A stretch of 64,000 bases of DNA from Gordonia amicalis NBRC 100051 = JCM 11271 (lineage in GTDB: Bacteria; Actinomycetota; Actinomycetes; Mycobacteriales; Mycobacteriaceae), in assembly GCF_000332995.1 (NCBI RefSeq), contig NZ_BANS01000019.1, positions 1-64,000 of the forward strand. Direction: 5' to 3'. Below the pieces are notes generated by a model. The model saw only the letters and a list, made by a program, of their open reading frames with translations. It was not told the DNA's origin and did not search any database. Below are positions 9,218 through 18,931 of this stretch, piece after piece. The position numbers were made by a program, and so were the translations under genes. Each line of letters starts with the position of its first letter. Position 1 is the first letter of the stretch.

Positions 9218-10189
9218 GTGTTGCGATGGCGAGGTCTTGATGACATCCCCGCGGACTGGGGACGGTGCGTGGTCACCATCGGTGTCTTCGACGGTGTGCA
9301 CCGTGGGCATGCCGAACTGATCCATGCCGCCACCAAGGCGGCCGAAGAGCACGGGGTGCCGTCCGTGCTGATGACCTTCGACCCGCATCCGTCGGAGGTC
9401 GTGCGGCCGGGATCCCATCCGCCGCAACTGACCACGCTGACGCGACGGGCGGAGCTGGCCGAGGAACTGGGGATCGACGTCTTCTGCGTCATGCCGTTCA
9501 CGCCGGAACTCGCCGCGCGCTCGCCCAAGGACTTCGCCCACGACATCCTCGTGGAGACACTGCATGCCGCCGACGTCGTGGTGGGGGACAACTTCACCTT
9601 CGGGCGCAAGGCCGCCGGCGACGTCGCGAAACTGACCGAGCTGGGTGCCAAGTTCGGCTTCGAGGTGCAGGCCATCTCACTGTTCGGCGAACAAGCGGTG
9701 ACCTACTCGTCGACCTACATCCGTTCCTGCGTCGCGGCCGGTGACATGGACCGCGCCGCCGAGGCGCTCGGCCGCCCGCACCGGGTGGAGGGTGTCGTGG
9801 TGCGTGGGGACGGCCGGGGACGTGATCTCGGGTACCCGACCGCGAATGTCGCGCCGCCGATGTACGCCGCGATCCCCGCCGACGGCGTGTATGCCGCGTG
9901 GTTCACGATCCTGGGCGTGGGACCGGCCGTCGGTGAGGTGCTGCCGGGGGAGCGGTACCAGGCGGCGGTGTCGGTGGGCACCAACCCGACCTTCTCCGGG
10001 CGCACCCGCACCGTCGAGGCCTTCGTCCTGGACAAGAACGCCGACCTCTACGGCCAGCACGTGGCCGTGGACTTCGTGCACCGCATCCGCGGCATGGTCC
10101 AGTTCGACGGGATCGACGACCTCGTCACCGCCATGGGCGACGACGTGACGAAGACCAGGGAGATCCTGGCGGCGGCCGAGACGCCGTGA
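9218..10189 (+). CDS. ribF: Bifunctional riboflavin kinase/FAD synthetase
   Basis: RibF converts riboflavin to FMN and then to FAD. The 323 residues include an N-terminal FAD synthetase nucleotidyltransferase domain with GVFDGVHRGHAELI, VGDNFTFGRKAAGD and YSSTYIRS. A C-terminal kinase domain follows with GRGRDLGYPTANV and VSVGTNPTFSG. The GTG start has no Shine-Dalgarno sequence. TAGGCT at 9206-9211 ends 6 nt before it, which fits a leaderless transcript. The gene is divergent from mntR and overlaps the downstream membrane-protein gene by 4 bp. Confidence 0.96.
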   Translation: MLRWRGLDDIPADWGRCVVTIGVFDGVHRGHAELIHAATKAAEEHGVPSVLMTFDPHPSEVVRPGSHPPQLTTLTRRAELAEELGIDVFCVMPFTPELAARSPKDFAHDILVETLHAADVVVGDNFTFGRKAAGDVAKLTELGAKFGFEVQAISLFGEQAVTYSSTYIRSCVAAGDMDRAAEALGRPHRVEGVVVRGDGRGRDLGYPTANVAPPMYAAIPADGVYAAWFTILGVGPAVGEVLPGERYQAAVSVGTNPTFSGRTRTVEAFVLDKNADLYGQHVAVDFVHRIRGMVQFDGIDDLVTAMGDDVTKTREILAAAETP

Positions 10190-10857
10190 GTGCACCGCGC
10201 ACAGGTGGCGCGCAGACCTCGGCGGTCGCCGCGGCCCTCGCGTCGGTCGTGCTGGGCCTGGTGGTCGTGGCCGCCACCTTCATGGAGTGGGTCGACCTCG
10301 GTTCGGTGGGGCTCGCACCGCTCAACCCGAACGGTTTCGGGATTCACAACGGGCACTACGCGCAGGCACTCGGAACGCAGCTGACGCTGGGGTGGTTCAC
10401 CACCGCACTCGGCCTTCTCATCATCGTCGGTGGTCTCCTGGCCCTGTTCGCCGTCGTGCGTCGGGTGGGGGCGCCTCATCCGGGTTTCGCCCTGGTCGCC
10501 GGGGCCGGTGTGGGCGTCGTCGTCCTGGCCGGTGCGGTACCCGTGCGGCCTCTCGGTCTGACGCTGCCGCTGGGCCAGATCGGGGCGACGTCGGCGGCCG
10601 CCGACGTCGGTGAACCGACCGCCGGGTTGTTCCTGATGCTCGCCGCCGCTCTGACCTCGGTCGTCCTCGGCCTGGTCGGTGTGTCGCTCACCGGTCGCGA
10701 ATCCGCCGGAGTGGCCCGTCGCCTCCTCGCGATCACGATCGTCGTCGGCGCCCTCATCGGCGTCATCGCGGTCGCGCTGGTGTGGTGGTGGCTCGGCCGC
10801 GATGCGGCCCTGAGCATCCACGGATTTGGGTCCGCACCGGGGCTACAGGTAGCCTGA
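10186..10857 (+). CDS. Hypothetical four-helix membrane protein
   Basis: The 223-residue protein has four clear hydrophobic segments: AAALASVVLGLVVVAATFME, a segment near residue 75 (TTALGLLIIVGGLLALFAVV), one near 110, and a C-terminal AITIVVGALIGVIAVALVWW. No catalytic motif is recognisable. Its GTG start overlaps the ribF stop (GTGA), so it is translated from the ribF transcript. It lies between ribF and rpsO, but its role cannot be derived from sequence. Confidence 0.8.
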   Translation: MSAPRTGGAQTSAVAAALASVVLGLVVVAATFMEWVDLGSVGLAPLNPNGFGIHNGHYAQALGTQLTLGWFTTALGLLIIVGGLLALFAVVRRVGAPHPGFALVAGAGVGVVVLAGAVPVRPLGLTLPLGQIGATSAAADVGEPTAGLFLMLAAALTSVVLGLVGVSLTGRESAGVARRLLAITIVVGALIGVIAVALVWWWLGRDAALSIHGFGSAPGLQVA

Positions 10858-10935
10858 TCAGTCGGTGTTGCTGCAGTCCGCGGTGGCACACCAGTAGTTC
10901 TTCCAGACGCGGCACTGAGAAACAGGAGTATCTCC

Positions 10936-11205
10936 ATGGCATTGACTGCCGAGCAGAAGAAGGAAATCCTCACCGAATACGGTCTGCACGAGACCGACAC
11001 CGGTTCGCCCGAGGCCCAGGTCGCGCTGCTGACCAAGCGTATCGTCGACCTGACCGAGCACCTCAAGCAGCACAAGCACGACCACCACAGCCGCCGCGGT
11101 CTGCTGCTGCTCGTCGGCCGTCGTCGTCGCCTGCTGAAGTACGTCGCCAAGGTCGACATCAACCGCTACCGCTCGCTCATCGAGCGTCTCGGCCTGCGTC
11201 GCTGA
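10936..11205 (+). CDS. rpsO: 30S ribosomal protein S15
   Basis: S15 is a primary binding protein of the 16S rRNA central domain. The 89-residue product has the full family sequence, including [31 protein letters not shown] and [15 protein letters not shown] sits 8 nt before ATG 10936. The 78-nt upstream region may hold its leader. A strong intrinsic terminator follows at 11235, so rpsO is transcriptionally separated from pnp, unlike a simple read-through operon. Confidence 0.99.
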   Translation: MALTAEQKKEILTEYGLHETDTGSPEAQVALLTKRIVDLTEHLKQHKHDHHSRRGLLLLVGRRRRLLKYVAKVDINRYRSLIERLGLRR

Positions 11206-11234
11206 TCGCGGACCCGCGCGGAACAGACTTGCCG

Positions 11235-11266
11235 ACCGGCCACCTCCCATCGGGGAGGTGGCCGGT
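11235..11266 (+). terminator. Intrinsic terminator after rpsO
   Basis: A perfect 14-bp GC-rich stem (11235-11248 with 11253-11266) closes a 4-nt ATCG loop. TTCGTCTGTCT, moderately T-rich, follows. It lies 30 nt after the rpsO stop. Confidence 0.85.
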
Positions 11267-11291
11267 TTCGTCTGTCTGCGGGCTCGTCATA

Positions 11292-11322
11292 TTGAGGTAT
11301 TGACAGCACGCGGTGATAGGCT
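11292..11322 (+). promoter_or_regulatory. Candidate pnp promoter
   Basis: In the 405-bp rpsO-pnp gap, TTGAGG (11292-11297) and TAGGCT (11317-11322, matching TANNNT) are 19 bp apart. A nearby TTGACA at 11300 has no well-spaced -10. Transcription from here would give a leader of about 340 nt before pnp. Confidence 0.4.
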
Positions 11323-11543
11323 GACAGACGGATCGTTGCCGTGAACTGATGGCAGTGCGTGACGACGAGCCAGATCGGTCCTCGGTAGTGGCCGCCGGAG
11401 CAAAGGTTCCGGCCGCTTCGATCGAAGGCCGTCTGAGCACTCAACCGGGCGCGAACACGTCGCGCCATTCACCCGCTGCCGTGTTTTCTCGGCGCGTTCT
11501 GGGTCGGTCCGATCCGCGCGTGCGATGAGTTCGACAGCACGAC

Positions 11544-11621
11544 TGCACCGGCATCGGTGCACGCTGCGCACCTCGCGATGACCACCCTCAACCGCACAAG
11601 CGGCCATGTCTGCGTGGCCGC
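11544..11621 (+). promoter_or_regulatory. Structured region of the pnp leader
   Basis: Two clean hairpins lie in the long pnp leader. One is a perfect 7-bp stem (11544-11550 with 11555-11561, loop GCAT). The other is a 9-bp stem with one G-U pair (11600-11608 with 11613-11621, loop TCTG), ending about 50 nt before the start codon. A further 7-bp stem (GGCGCGA/TCGCGCC) lies near 11450. In enterobacteria the pnp leader is a target of PNPase autocontrol; equivalent control here is only a hypothesis. Confidence 0.45.
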
Positions 11622-11671
11622 GCATCATGACGGCCGCTTACGGCAGCCGCTACGAAGGGATTCCACCCCAC

Positions 11672-13960
11672 ATGACAGATGTGACCACCACCGAAGACTT
11701 CACCGACGAGTACGACGACGCGATCACCGAGGCCACCGCGATCATCGACAACGGGAGCTTCGGCACCCGCACGATCCGGTTCGAGACCGGACGTCTTGCC
11801 CTGCAGGCCGCCGGTTCGGTGACCGCCTACCTCGACGACGAGAACATGCTGCTCTCGACCACCACGGCGTCGAAGCACCCGAAGGAGCACTTCGACTTCT
11901 TCCCGCTGACCGTGGACGTCGAGGAGCGGATGTACGCCGCCGGCCGCATCCCCGGGTCGTTCTTCCGTCGCGAGGGTCGTCCGTCGACCGACGCGATCCT
12001 GACCTGCCGCCTGATCGACCGCCCGCTGCGCCCGTCCTTCGTCGACGGTCTCCGCAACGAGATCCAGGTCGTCGTGACCGTGCTGTCGCTCAACCCGGAC
12101 GACCTCTACGACGTCGTGGCCATCAACGCCGCGTCGGCGTCGACCCAGCTCGCGGGTCTGCCGTTCTCCGGCCCGGTGGGTGGCGTGCGCGTTGCGCTCA
12201 TCCCGACCGAGGAGAACAAGGCCGGTCAGTGGGTCGCGTTCCCGACCGTCGAGCAGCTCGAAGGCGCCGTGTTCGACATGGTCGTCGCGGGCCGCATCGT
12301 GAGCGGTGAAGGCGACACCGCCGACGTCGCGATCATGATGGTCGAGGCCGAGGCGACCGACAACGTCATCGACCTGATCGCCGGTGGCGCGCAGGCCCCG
12401 ACCGAGGCCATCGTCGCCGAGGGCCTCGAGGCCGCCAAGCCGTTCATCGCCCGTCTGTGCGAGGCGCAGAAGTCGCTGGCCGCGGCCGCTGCCAAGGACA
12501 CCGGCGAGTTCCCGCTGTACCCGCCGTACCAGGACGACGTCTACGAGGCCGTCGCCGCCGCCGGCACCGAGCGCCTCGCGGAGATCCTGACGATCGCGGG
12601 CAAGCAGGAGCGCGACGACAAGACCGACGAGCTCAAGGCCGACATCCTCGCCCAGCTCGGCGAGCAGTTCGAGGGTCGTGAGAAGGAGATCGGCGGCGCC
12701 TACCGTTCGCTGACCAAGAAGCTGGTGCGCCAGCGCATCCTGACCGACCACTTCCGCATCGACGGTCGCGGCATCACCGACATCCGTGCACTCTCCGCCG
12801 AGGTCGGCGTGATCCCGCGCGCCCACGGCAGTGCGCTGTTCGAGCGTGGCGAGACCCAGATCATGGGCGTCACCACCCTCGACATGGTCAAGATGGCGCA
12901 GCAGGTCGACTCGCTCGGACCCGAGACGTCCAAGCGGTACATGCACCACTACAACTTCCCGCCGTACTCGACCGGTGAGACCGGCCGCGTCGGTTCGCCC
13001 AAGCGTCGCGAGATCGGCCACGGAGCGCTCGCCGAGCGTGCCCTGATGCCGGTGCTCCCGAGCGTCGAGGACTTCCCGTACGCGATCCGTCAGGTCTCGG
13101 AGGCGTTGGGCTCCAACGGTTCCACCTCGATGGGTTCGGTCTGCGCCTCGACCATGTCGCTGCTGAATGCCGGTGTGCCGCTGCGCGCCCCGGTCGCCGG
13201 CATCGCGATGGGCCTCGTGTCCGACACCGTCGACGGCGAAACCCGTTACGTCGCACTGACCGACATCCTCGGCGCCGAAGACGCCTTCGGCGACATGGAC
13301 TTCAAGGTCGCGGGCACCAAGGACTTCGTGACCGCCCTGCAGCTCGACACCAAGCTCGACGGCATCCCCTCGCCGGTGCTCGCGGGTGCGCTCAGCCAGG
13401 CCAAGGACGCCCGGCTGACCATCCTCGACGTCATGGCCGAGGCCATCGACGAGCCCGACGAGATGAGCCCGTTCGCGCCGCGGATCACCACCATCAAGAT
13501 CCCGATGGACAAGATCGGCGAACTGATCGGCCCCAAGGGCAAGACGATCAACGGCATCACCGAGGAGACCGGCGCCAACATCTCCATCGAGGACGACGGC
13601 ACCGTGTTCGTCGGCGCCTCGGATGGCGTCAAGGCGCAGGCGGCGATCGACCGCATCAACGCGATCGCCAACCCGCAGCTGCCCAAGGTCGGCGAGCGTT
13701 TCCTCGGCACTGTCGTCAAGACCACCGCGTTCGGTGCGTTCGTGTCGCTGCTGCCGGGTCGCGACGGCCTGGTGCACATCTCGAAGCTCGGTAAGGGCAA
13801 GCGCGTCAACAAGGTCGAGGACGTCGTGAACGTGGGCTCCAAGCTCCGCGTGGAGATCGCCGACATCGACGAGCGCGGCAAGATCAGCCTCGTCCCGGTC
13901 GACGACGACGCCGACAAGGCCGAGGCCGCGGCTGCCGAAGCGGCCACCGCCGACGCCTGA
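11672..13960 (+). CDS. pnp: Polyribonucleotide nucleotidyltransferase (PNPase/GpsI)
   Basis: PNPase is the phosphorolytic 3'-5' exoribonuclease of the degradosome. The 762-residue product has two RNase PH domains separated by the all-alpha domain ([20 protein letters not shown] and PLRPSF in the first; [20 protein letters not shown] and [17 protein letters not shown] in the second). These are followed by KH ([18 protein letters not shown]) and S1 ([20 protein letters not shown]) domains and an Ala-rich tail. ATG 11672, with GAAGGGA upstream, gives the usual N-terminus; an in-frame ATG at 11606 falls within the leader hairpin. Its length matches mycobacterial GpsI. Confidence 0.97.
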   Translation: MTDVTTTEDFTDEYDDAITEATAIIDNGSFGTRTIRFETGRLALQAAGSVTAYLDDENMLLSTTTASKHPKEHFDFFPLTVDVEERMYAAGRIPGSFFRREGRPSTDAILTCRLIDRPLRPSFVDGLRNEIQVVVTVLSLNPDDLYDVVAINAASASTQLAGLPFSGPVGGVRVALIPTEENKAGQWVAFPTVEQLEGAVFDMVVAGRIVSGEGDTADVAIMMVEAEATDNVIDLIAGGAQAPTEAIVAEGLEAAKPFIARLCEAQKSLAAAAAKDTGEFPLYPPYQDDVYEAVAAAGTERLAEILTIAGKQERDDKTDELKADILAQLGEQFEGREKEIGGAYRSLTKKLVRQRILTDHFRIDGRGITDIRALSAEVGVIPRAHGSALFERGETQIMGVTTLDMVKMAQQVDSLGPETSKRYMHHYNFPPYSTGETGRVGSPKRREIGHGALAERALMPVLPSVEDFPYAIRQVSEALGSNGSTSMGSVCASTMSLLNAGVPLRAPVAGIAMGLVSDTVDGETRYVALTDILGAEDAFGDMDFKVAGTKDFVTALQLDTKLDGIPSPVLAGALSQAKDARLTILDVMAEAIDEPDEMSPFAPRITTIKIPMDKIGELIGPKGKTINGITEETGANISIEDDGTVFVGASDGVKAQAAIDRINAIANPQLPKVGERFLGTVVKTTAFGAFVSLLPGRDGLVHISKLGKGKRVNKVEDVVNVGSKLRVEIADIDERGKISLVPVDDDADKAEAAAAEAATADA

Positions 13961-13978
13961 GCTGTTCTGATCGAACCC

Positions 13979-14019
13979 ACACCGGGCCCGTCGTCCATCA
14001 CGGACGGCGGGCCCGGTGT
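13979..14019 (+). terminator. Intrinsic terminator after pnp
   Basis: An 18-bp stem (13979-13996 with 14002-14019; one G-U pair) has a 5-nt loop ATCAC and is followed by CGTCTTCG. It lies 18 nt after the pnp stop and immediately precedes the promoter of the next gene. Confidence 0.88.
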
Positions 14020-14023
14020 CGTC

Positions 14024-14052
14024 TTCGACTCTCGGCCGCACCCGCCTATCAT
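14024..14052 (+). promoter_or_regulatory. Leaderless promoter of the CBS/nucleotidyltransferase gene
   Basis: TTCGAC (14024-14029) and TATCAT (14047-14052) are separated by 17 bp. The ATG at 14061 lies 8 nt after the -10, where transcription should begin. Only AGGG directly abuts the ATG, too close to act as a ribosome-binding site. Confidence 0.55.
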
Positions 14053-14060
14053 CTTCAGGG

Positions 14061-15584
14061 ATGAACGGTCCGTCCGACCAGTTGACCGTCGCACACCGCC
14101 GCGACGCGCAGCGCACACCTTCCGCGCGAACCGTCGCGGATCTGCTGCGGACCGCACCGGTGATCGGGCGGGCCGACATGACCGTGCGGCAGGCCGCGGT
14201 GCTGATGACCGAACGCGGTCAGGATTACGTGGTGATCCCGTTGTCCGACGCCGGACAAGGACCGGGCGGACACGGGCCGGGGAGCCACGGGCTGCTCACC
14301 GACGCCGACATCCGGGCGCGGGTCGTCGGGGCCGGACGAAGCATCGACACCCCGGTGGGTGAGGTCATCGACGGTCCGGCGTTCGTCGTCGACTCCCGGA
14401 CGGCGCCGGTCGACGCCCTCACCGAACTCGTCGACCGCGACCTCACGGTCATCCCGGTCTGCGATGCCGCCGGGGCGGTGCTCGGTGTCGTCGGCGCCGG
14501 GGACTTCGTCGCCGACCCTGCAGGCGCGAGTATGCCGCTGCGCGAACAGATCTCGCGGTCGCAGACGGTCGGGGAACTTCAGGAGCACGCCCGTCGGCTA
14601 CCGCAGCTGGTCGCCGATCTCGTGCGACGGGACCGGCCGGCACACGAGGTCACCCGGGTCGCATCGCTCATCGTCGACGCCATCGTGGTGCGGGGCCTGG
14701 CATTGGTCGTCGATCCGCATCCCGGCGTCGATCCCACTGCCTACACGTGGTTGTCGCTCGGCAGCAACGCGCGCCGGGAACCGGTGCTGAGTTCCGATGT
14801 CGACTCGGCGGTGGTGTTCGACGACGCTCTCGGCAGTTCCGACCTCGACGCCCATCGCACGGCGTTCGAGAAGCTGGACGACCTGCTCCGCGGTGCCGGG
14901 CTGACCGTCGACACCAATGGGGCCGTCGCATCGAAGCCGCTGTTCTCGCGGACCCGCGGCCAGTGGCAGGCGGCGGCGCGCGGCTGGATCGAGGAGCCGC
15001 TGGCGAACAAGGGGATGATCTTCACCTCGCTGATCCTCGACGGCCGGCCCCTGTCTGCGTCGCGTCGGGAACTGTCCGGTTCACGTCGGGAATCGCCCAC
15101 GCCGACACCGGGAGTCGAGATGATCGGCGCACTGCGTGCCGATCCGCGCACCATGCGTCTACTGCTGGCGGAGTCGTTGTCGACCAAGGCGCGGCTGCGG
15201 TCGATGCGCGATGTCCTGACGCGGCGCGGCGGGACCCTCGACCTCAAGACCCATGCGCTGACTCCGCTGATCAACATCGCCCGGTGGGCGGCACTGAGCG
15301 TCGAATCCACCGAGGTGAACACGCGGGCACGGCTGCAGGCCGCCGCGGGCAGTGCATTGTTGCCGACCGGCGATGCGGCGACCCTGATGGAGGTGTTCGA
15401 CGTCCTGCAGCGGGTGCGGTTGCGGTACCAGGTGGCGCAGTTCGATCAGGGTGAGACGCCGACCGACGTCCTTGAGATGAAGAGGCTGTCTCCGCTCGAC
15501 CGGAGCCTGGTGGCCCAGGCGGTGCGGGAGATCGCCGGCGTCCAGCGCAGAATGGCCGGTATGAGCCACTACCAGGTGAACTGA
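14061..15584 (+). CDS. CBS-domain putative nucleotidyltransferase (DUF294 family)
   Basis: The 507-residue protein combines two CBS domains (about residues 20-155: APVIGRADMTVRQAAVLMTE, then LTVIPVCDAAGAVLGVVG) with a GlnD-like nucleotidyltransferase domain (LGSNARREPVLSSDVDSAVV, the GSxxRxExxxxSDxD pattern). A C-terminal DUF294 helical substrate-binding region follows. CBS pairs usually sense adenine nucleotides, so a ligand-gated transferase of unknown target is likely. The architecture is known from bacteria, but no reaction has been assigned by sequence. ATG 14061 is preferred over an upstream in-frame codon that lies within the terminator. The NRDE gene follows after 6 nt. Confidence 0.85.
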   Translation: MNGPSDQLTVAHRRDAQRTPSARTVADLLRTAPVIGRADMTVRQAAVLMTERGQDYVVIPLSDAGQGPGGHGPGSHGLLTDADIRARVVGAGRSIDTPVGEVIDGPAFVVDSRTAPVDALTELVDRDLTVIPVCDAAGAVLGVVGAGDFVADPAGASMPLREQISRSQTVGELQEHARRLPQLVADLVRRDRPAHEVTRVASLIVDAIVVRGLALVVDPHPGVDPTAYTWLSLGSNARREPVLSSDVDSAVVFDDALGSSDLDAHRTAFEKLDDLLRGAGLTVDTNGAVASKPLFSRTRGQWQAAARGWIEEPLANKGMIFTSLILDGRPLSASRRELSGSRRESPTPTPGVEMIGALRADPRTMRLLLAESLSTKARLRSMRDVLTRRGGTLDLKTHALTPLINIARWAALSVESTEVNTRARLQAAAGSALLPTGDAATLMEVFDVLQRVRLRYQVAQFDQGETPTDVLEMKRLSPLDRSLVAQAVREIAGVQRRMAGMSHYQVN

Positions 15585-15590
15585 GATGCC

Positions 15591-16364
15591 ATGTGCCTGA
15601 TCCTCTTCGCGTGGAATGCGCATCCCGAGCATCGTCTGATCGTCGCGGCCAACCGCGACGAGTATCACCGGCGACGCACGTATGCGCTGTCCCGATGGGA
15701 TGACCTGCCGATCATGGCCGGACGCGCGCTGGCCGGCGGCACCTGGTTGGGTGTCTCCGCGGAGGTGCCCGGCCGTGTGGCGATGGTGACGAACGTGCGG
15801 GTCGGTCCACCGGAACGCGCGGGCGTCCGTTCACGTGGGCAGCTGCCGGTGGACTTTCTCGGCGGTGGCGACGACCCGAAGGTGTTCGCCGACCGCGTCG
15901 TCGAACAGTCCGCCGACTACGACCCGGTGAACCTGCTCGTCGGTGACACCGGGACCAACGGGGACGCCGATGACCTCTGGTGGGTGACGAACCGACCGCA
16001 CCCGCACGCCGAACGGGTCGCCGACGGTGTGCACGGCGTGTCCAACGGTGCGCTCGACAACGACTGGCCGAAGGTCGTCGACGGCACTGCTGCGCTGCGC
16101 GACCTGATCGCCGGCGGTGCCTCCGACGAGGACTACTTCGCGATGCTGGCCGACCAGGACCGGCCCGATCCGGTGCGTCTGCCCGACACCGGTGTCGGAC
16201 CCGAGTTCGAGGCGGCCCTGTCGTCGAAGTTCATCAACATCCCGGGGTACGGCACCAGGGCGTCGACCGTGCTGCGCATCGGCTACGACGGCCACGGCGA
16301 GATCACCGAACGCCGCTACGGGTGGCGCGGGAAGCGGCGAGGGACCACCACGCTCCGGTTTTGA
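15591..16364 (+). CDS. NRDE-family protein (TANGO2-like)
   Basis: The 257-residue protein begins MCLILFAW and has the eponymous motif in VAANRDEYHRR, followed by AGRALAGGTWLGVS and the conserved N-GALDNDWPK segment. The N-terminal Cys after Met is typical of this Ntn-hydrolase-like family, which in eukaryotes (TANGO2) affects heme and lipid trafficking; its bacterial substrate is unknown. It probably shares the transcript of the upstream CBS/nucleotidyltransferase gene. The last codons and the stop lie in a short tandem duplication (16352-16385). Confidence 0.88.
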   Translation: MCLILFAWNAHPEHRLIVAANRDEYHRRRTYALSRWDDLPIMAGRALAGGTWLGVSAEVPGRVAMVTNVRVGPPERAGVRSRGQLPVDFLGGGDDPKVFADRVVEQSADYDPVNLLVGDTGTNGDADDLWWVTNRPHPHAERVADGVHGVSNGALDNDWPKVVDGTAALRDLIAGGASDEDYFAMLADQDRPDPVRLPDTGVGPEFEAALSSKFINIPGYGTRASTVLRIGYDGHGEITERRYGWRGKRRGTTTLRF

Positions 16365-16385
16365 ACTGCGCTCCGGTTCTGAACT
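16352..16385. repeat. 18-bp-period tandem duplication at the 3' end of the NRDE gene
   Basis: GCTCCGGTTTTGAACT (16352-16367) is repeated at 16370-16385 with one change (GCTCCGGTTCTGAACT). The first copy contains the NRDE stop codon, and the second runs into the ald stop on the other strand. This is probably a slippage duplication. Confidence 0.8.
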
Positions 16386-17499
16386 AGTTGTGTGCGAACG
16401 GCATAGCCGCGACCGGTAGGCCGAGGGCCTCGCCGACCTCGGCGGTGAACAGCTCGCCGTCATGGGTGCTCAACCCGGACGCGAGAGCTGGATCAACCGC
16501 GCAGGCCGTCTCCCAACCCTGATCTGCCAGACGCAAGACGTAGGGGAGGGTCGCGCCGGTCAGCGCCTGTGTCGACGTGCGCGCGACCGTGCCCGGCATG
16601 TTGGCCACGCAGTAGAAGGTGGTGTCGTGCACGGCGAAGGTCGGTTCGGCGTGCGTCGTCGGGTGCGAGTCCTCGAAGCAGCCGCCCTGGTCGATGGCGA
16701 TGTCGACGAGGACCGTGCCGGGCTTCATCTCTGCGACAAGGCTGTTGGACACCAGGACCGGTGCCTTCGCGCCGGGGACGAGGACGGCGCCGATGACGAG
16801 GTCGGCGTTCTTCACCGCCTCGTCGAGCGCGAGCCGGGTGCTGTAGCGCGTGTGGACGCGGCCGCCGAAGCGGGCGTCGATCGCGCGGAGTTTGGCGATG
16901 TCGAGGTCGAAGACGCTGACCTGCGCGCCCATGCCCACCGCGATGGTCGCGGCATTGACACCGCTGACCCCACCGCCGAGGATGACGACCTCGGCGGGCT
17001 CGGTGCCGGGGACACCGCCCATGAGGGCGCCGCGACCGCCCTCGGACTTCATCAGGTGATAGGCACCGACCTGTGGTGCGAGACATCCGGCGACCTCACT
17101 CATCGGGGCGAGAAGGGGAAGTGCGCCGTCGGCGGTGCGGACCATCTCGTAGGCGATGGACGTGGTGCCGGAGGCGAGCAGGGCCGAGGTGCACTCCTCG
17201 CCCGCTGCCAGATGGAGGTAGGTGAAGATCGTCTGGCCCGCCCGCAGCAGGCCGAACTCCGAGGCGATCGGTTCCTTGACCTTGAGCAGCAGGTCGGCCT
17301 GCTCCCAGACCTCGGCGGCAGTACCGAGGATCTGCGCGCCGGCGGCCTTGTAATCGTTGTCGGTGATCGCCGAACCCTCTCCGGCGCCCGCCTGGATGAT
17401 CACGTCGTGCCCGCGATGGTGCAGTTCGGCGACGCCGGCCGGGGTGATGGCGACGCGGTACTCGTGGTTCTTGATCTCGGTGGGGACGCCGACGCGCAT
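16384..17499 (-). CDS. ald: Alanine dehydrogenase
   Basis: Ald interconverts L-alanine and pyruvate plus ammonia with NAD. The 371-residue product matches the mycobacterial enzyme in length. It begins MRVGVPTEIKNHEYRVAITP and contains the substrate-site Lys in LLLKVKEPI, the catalytic His region FTYLHLA, the NAD-binding VVILGGGVSGVNAATIA, and DIAIDQGGCFEDS. ATG 17499 is chosen over GTG 17508 because it gives the canonical N-terminus with a GAGAG element at usable distance. It is divergent from an Lrp/AsnC regulator, the M. tuberculosis ald-aldR arrangement. Confidence 0.96.
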   Translation of the reverse strand: MRVGVPTEIKNHEYRVAITPAGVAELHHRGHDVIIQAGAGEGSAITDNDYKAAGAQILGTAAEVWEQADLLLKVKEPIASEFGLLRAGQTIFTYLHLAAGEECTSALLASGTTSIAYEMVRTADGALPLLAPMSEVAGCLAPQVGAYHLMKSEGGRGALMGGVPGTEPAEVVILGGGVSGVNAATIAVGMGAQVSVFDLDIAKLRAIDARFGGRVHTRYSTRLALDEAVKNADLVIGAVLVPGAKAPVLVSNSLVAEMKPGTVLVDIAIDQGGCFEDSHPTTHAEPTFAVHDTTFYCVANMPGTVARTSTQALTGATLPYVLRLADQGWETACAVDPALASGLSTHDGELFTAEVGEALGLPVAAMPFAHN

Positions 17500-17516
17500 G
17501 ATGCTCACTCTCGTCT

Positions 17517-17560
17517 CGAAGTTTGTACTGATAACCTGCTTTCAGGGTGAAGGAACTTCG
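17517..17560. promoter_or_regulatory. Inverted repeat in the ald-aldR intergenic region
   Basis: CGAAGTT (17517-17523) and AACTTCG (17554-17560) form widely spaced inverted half-sites flanking an AT-richer segment in which the ald promoter should lie. Lrp/AsnC octamers commonly bind several spaced sites, so this is a reasonable AldR operator candidate. Similarity alone does not prove it. Confidence 0.35.
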
Positions 17561-17636
17561 GACGTGTCACAATGTGCGCGAGGAAGATTCTCGGCGGACC
17601 GAAAATCGTGAAGATGGTTCAGATCAGGAGGCTGAG

Positions 17637-18119
17637 ATGCCCGCCACTCCGAAGGATGTTCAGCCCGGCGACCTCGACGCAACCGACCGCGAACTGCTGA
17701 AGCTCCTGCAGTCCGACGCCCGCATGCCCAACAGTGAGCTGGCCCAACGCGTCGGGATCGCTGCGTCGACGTGTCACGGCCGCATGCGCAGGCTCGTCGA
17801 CCTCGGTGTCATCCGTGGATTCTTCGCCGACGTCGACCCGGCCGCCGTCGGCCGCCCGTTGCGCGCGATGGTCGCGGTCAGTCTCCAATCCGATGCGCGT
17901 GGTCAGATCCGACGATTCGTCGGTGAGATCGCCGCCTACGACGAGGTGATCGACGTGTTCTTCCTCGCCGGTGCCGACGACTACATGCTCCACGTGGCCA
18001 CCGCCGACACCGAGGCGCTGCGCCAGTTCGTCGAGCGGCTCAACGGTCGACGCGAGGTCGCGGGTACCACCACGTCGCTGGTCTTCGAGCATCGTCGCGG
18101 CGATGCGCCGATCTACTGA
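17637..18119 (+). CDS. aldR: Lrp/AsnC-family regulator, AldR-like
   Basis: The 160-residue protein has an N-terminal HTH (DATDRELLKLLQSDARMPNS, then LAQRVGIAASTCHGRMRRL) and a C-terminal RAM ligand-binding domain. Because it is divergent from ald, it is likely the amino-acid-responsive regulator of ald, as Rv2779c is in M. tuberculosis. ATG 17637 is preceded by AGGAGG at 6-nt spacing; an ORF extension upstream to 17547 looks non-coding. Confidence 0.9.
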   Translation: MPATPKDVQPGDLDATDRELLKLLQSDARMPNSELAQRVGIAASTCHGRMRRLVDLGVIRGFFADVDPAAVGRPLRAMVAVSLQSDARGQIRRFVGEIAAYDEVIDVFFLAGADDYMLHVATADTEALRQFVERLNGRREVAGTTTSLVFEHRRGDAPIY

Positions 18120-18137
18120 GCAGGTGGTCGCCACTAG

Positions 18138-18926
<789 letters not shown>

Positions 18927-18931
18927 TCCCC

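Noticed and set aside
11300-11328. TTGACA at 11300 as the pnp -35
   Set aside because: The hexamer is perfect, but no TANNNT lies 16-19 bp downstream; TAGGCT is only 11 bp away.
11588-14179. 863-codon open frame antisense to pnp
   Set aside because: It is composed of low-information Asp/Val/Leu/Gly/His residues and lies exactly opposite the strongly conserved pnp sequence, so it is a GC-bias artefact.
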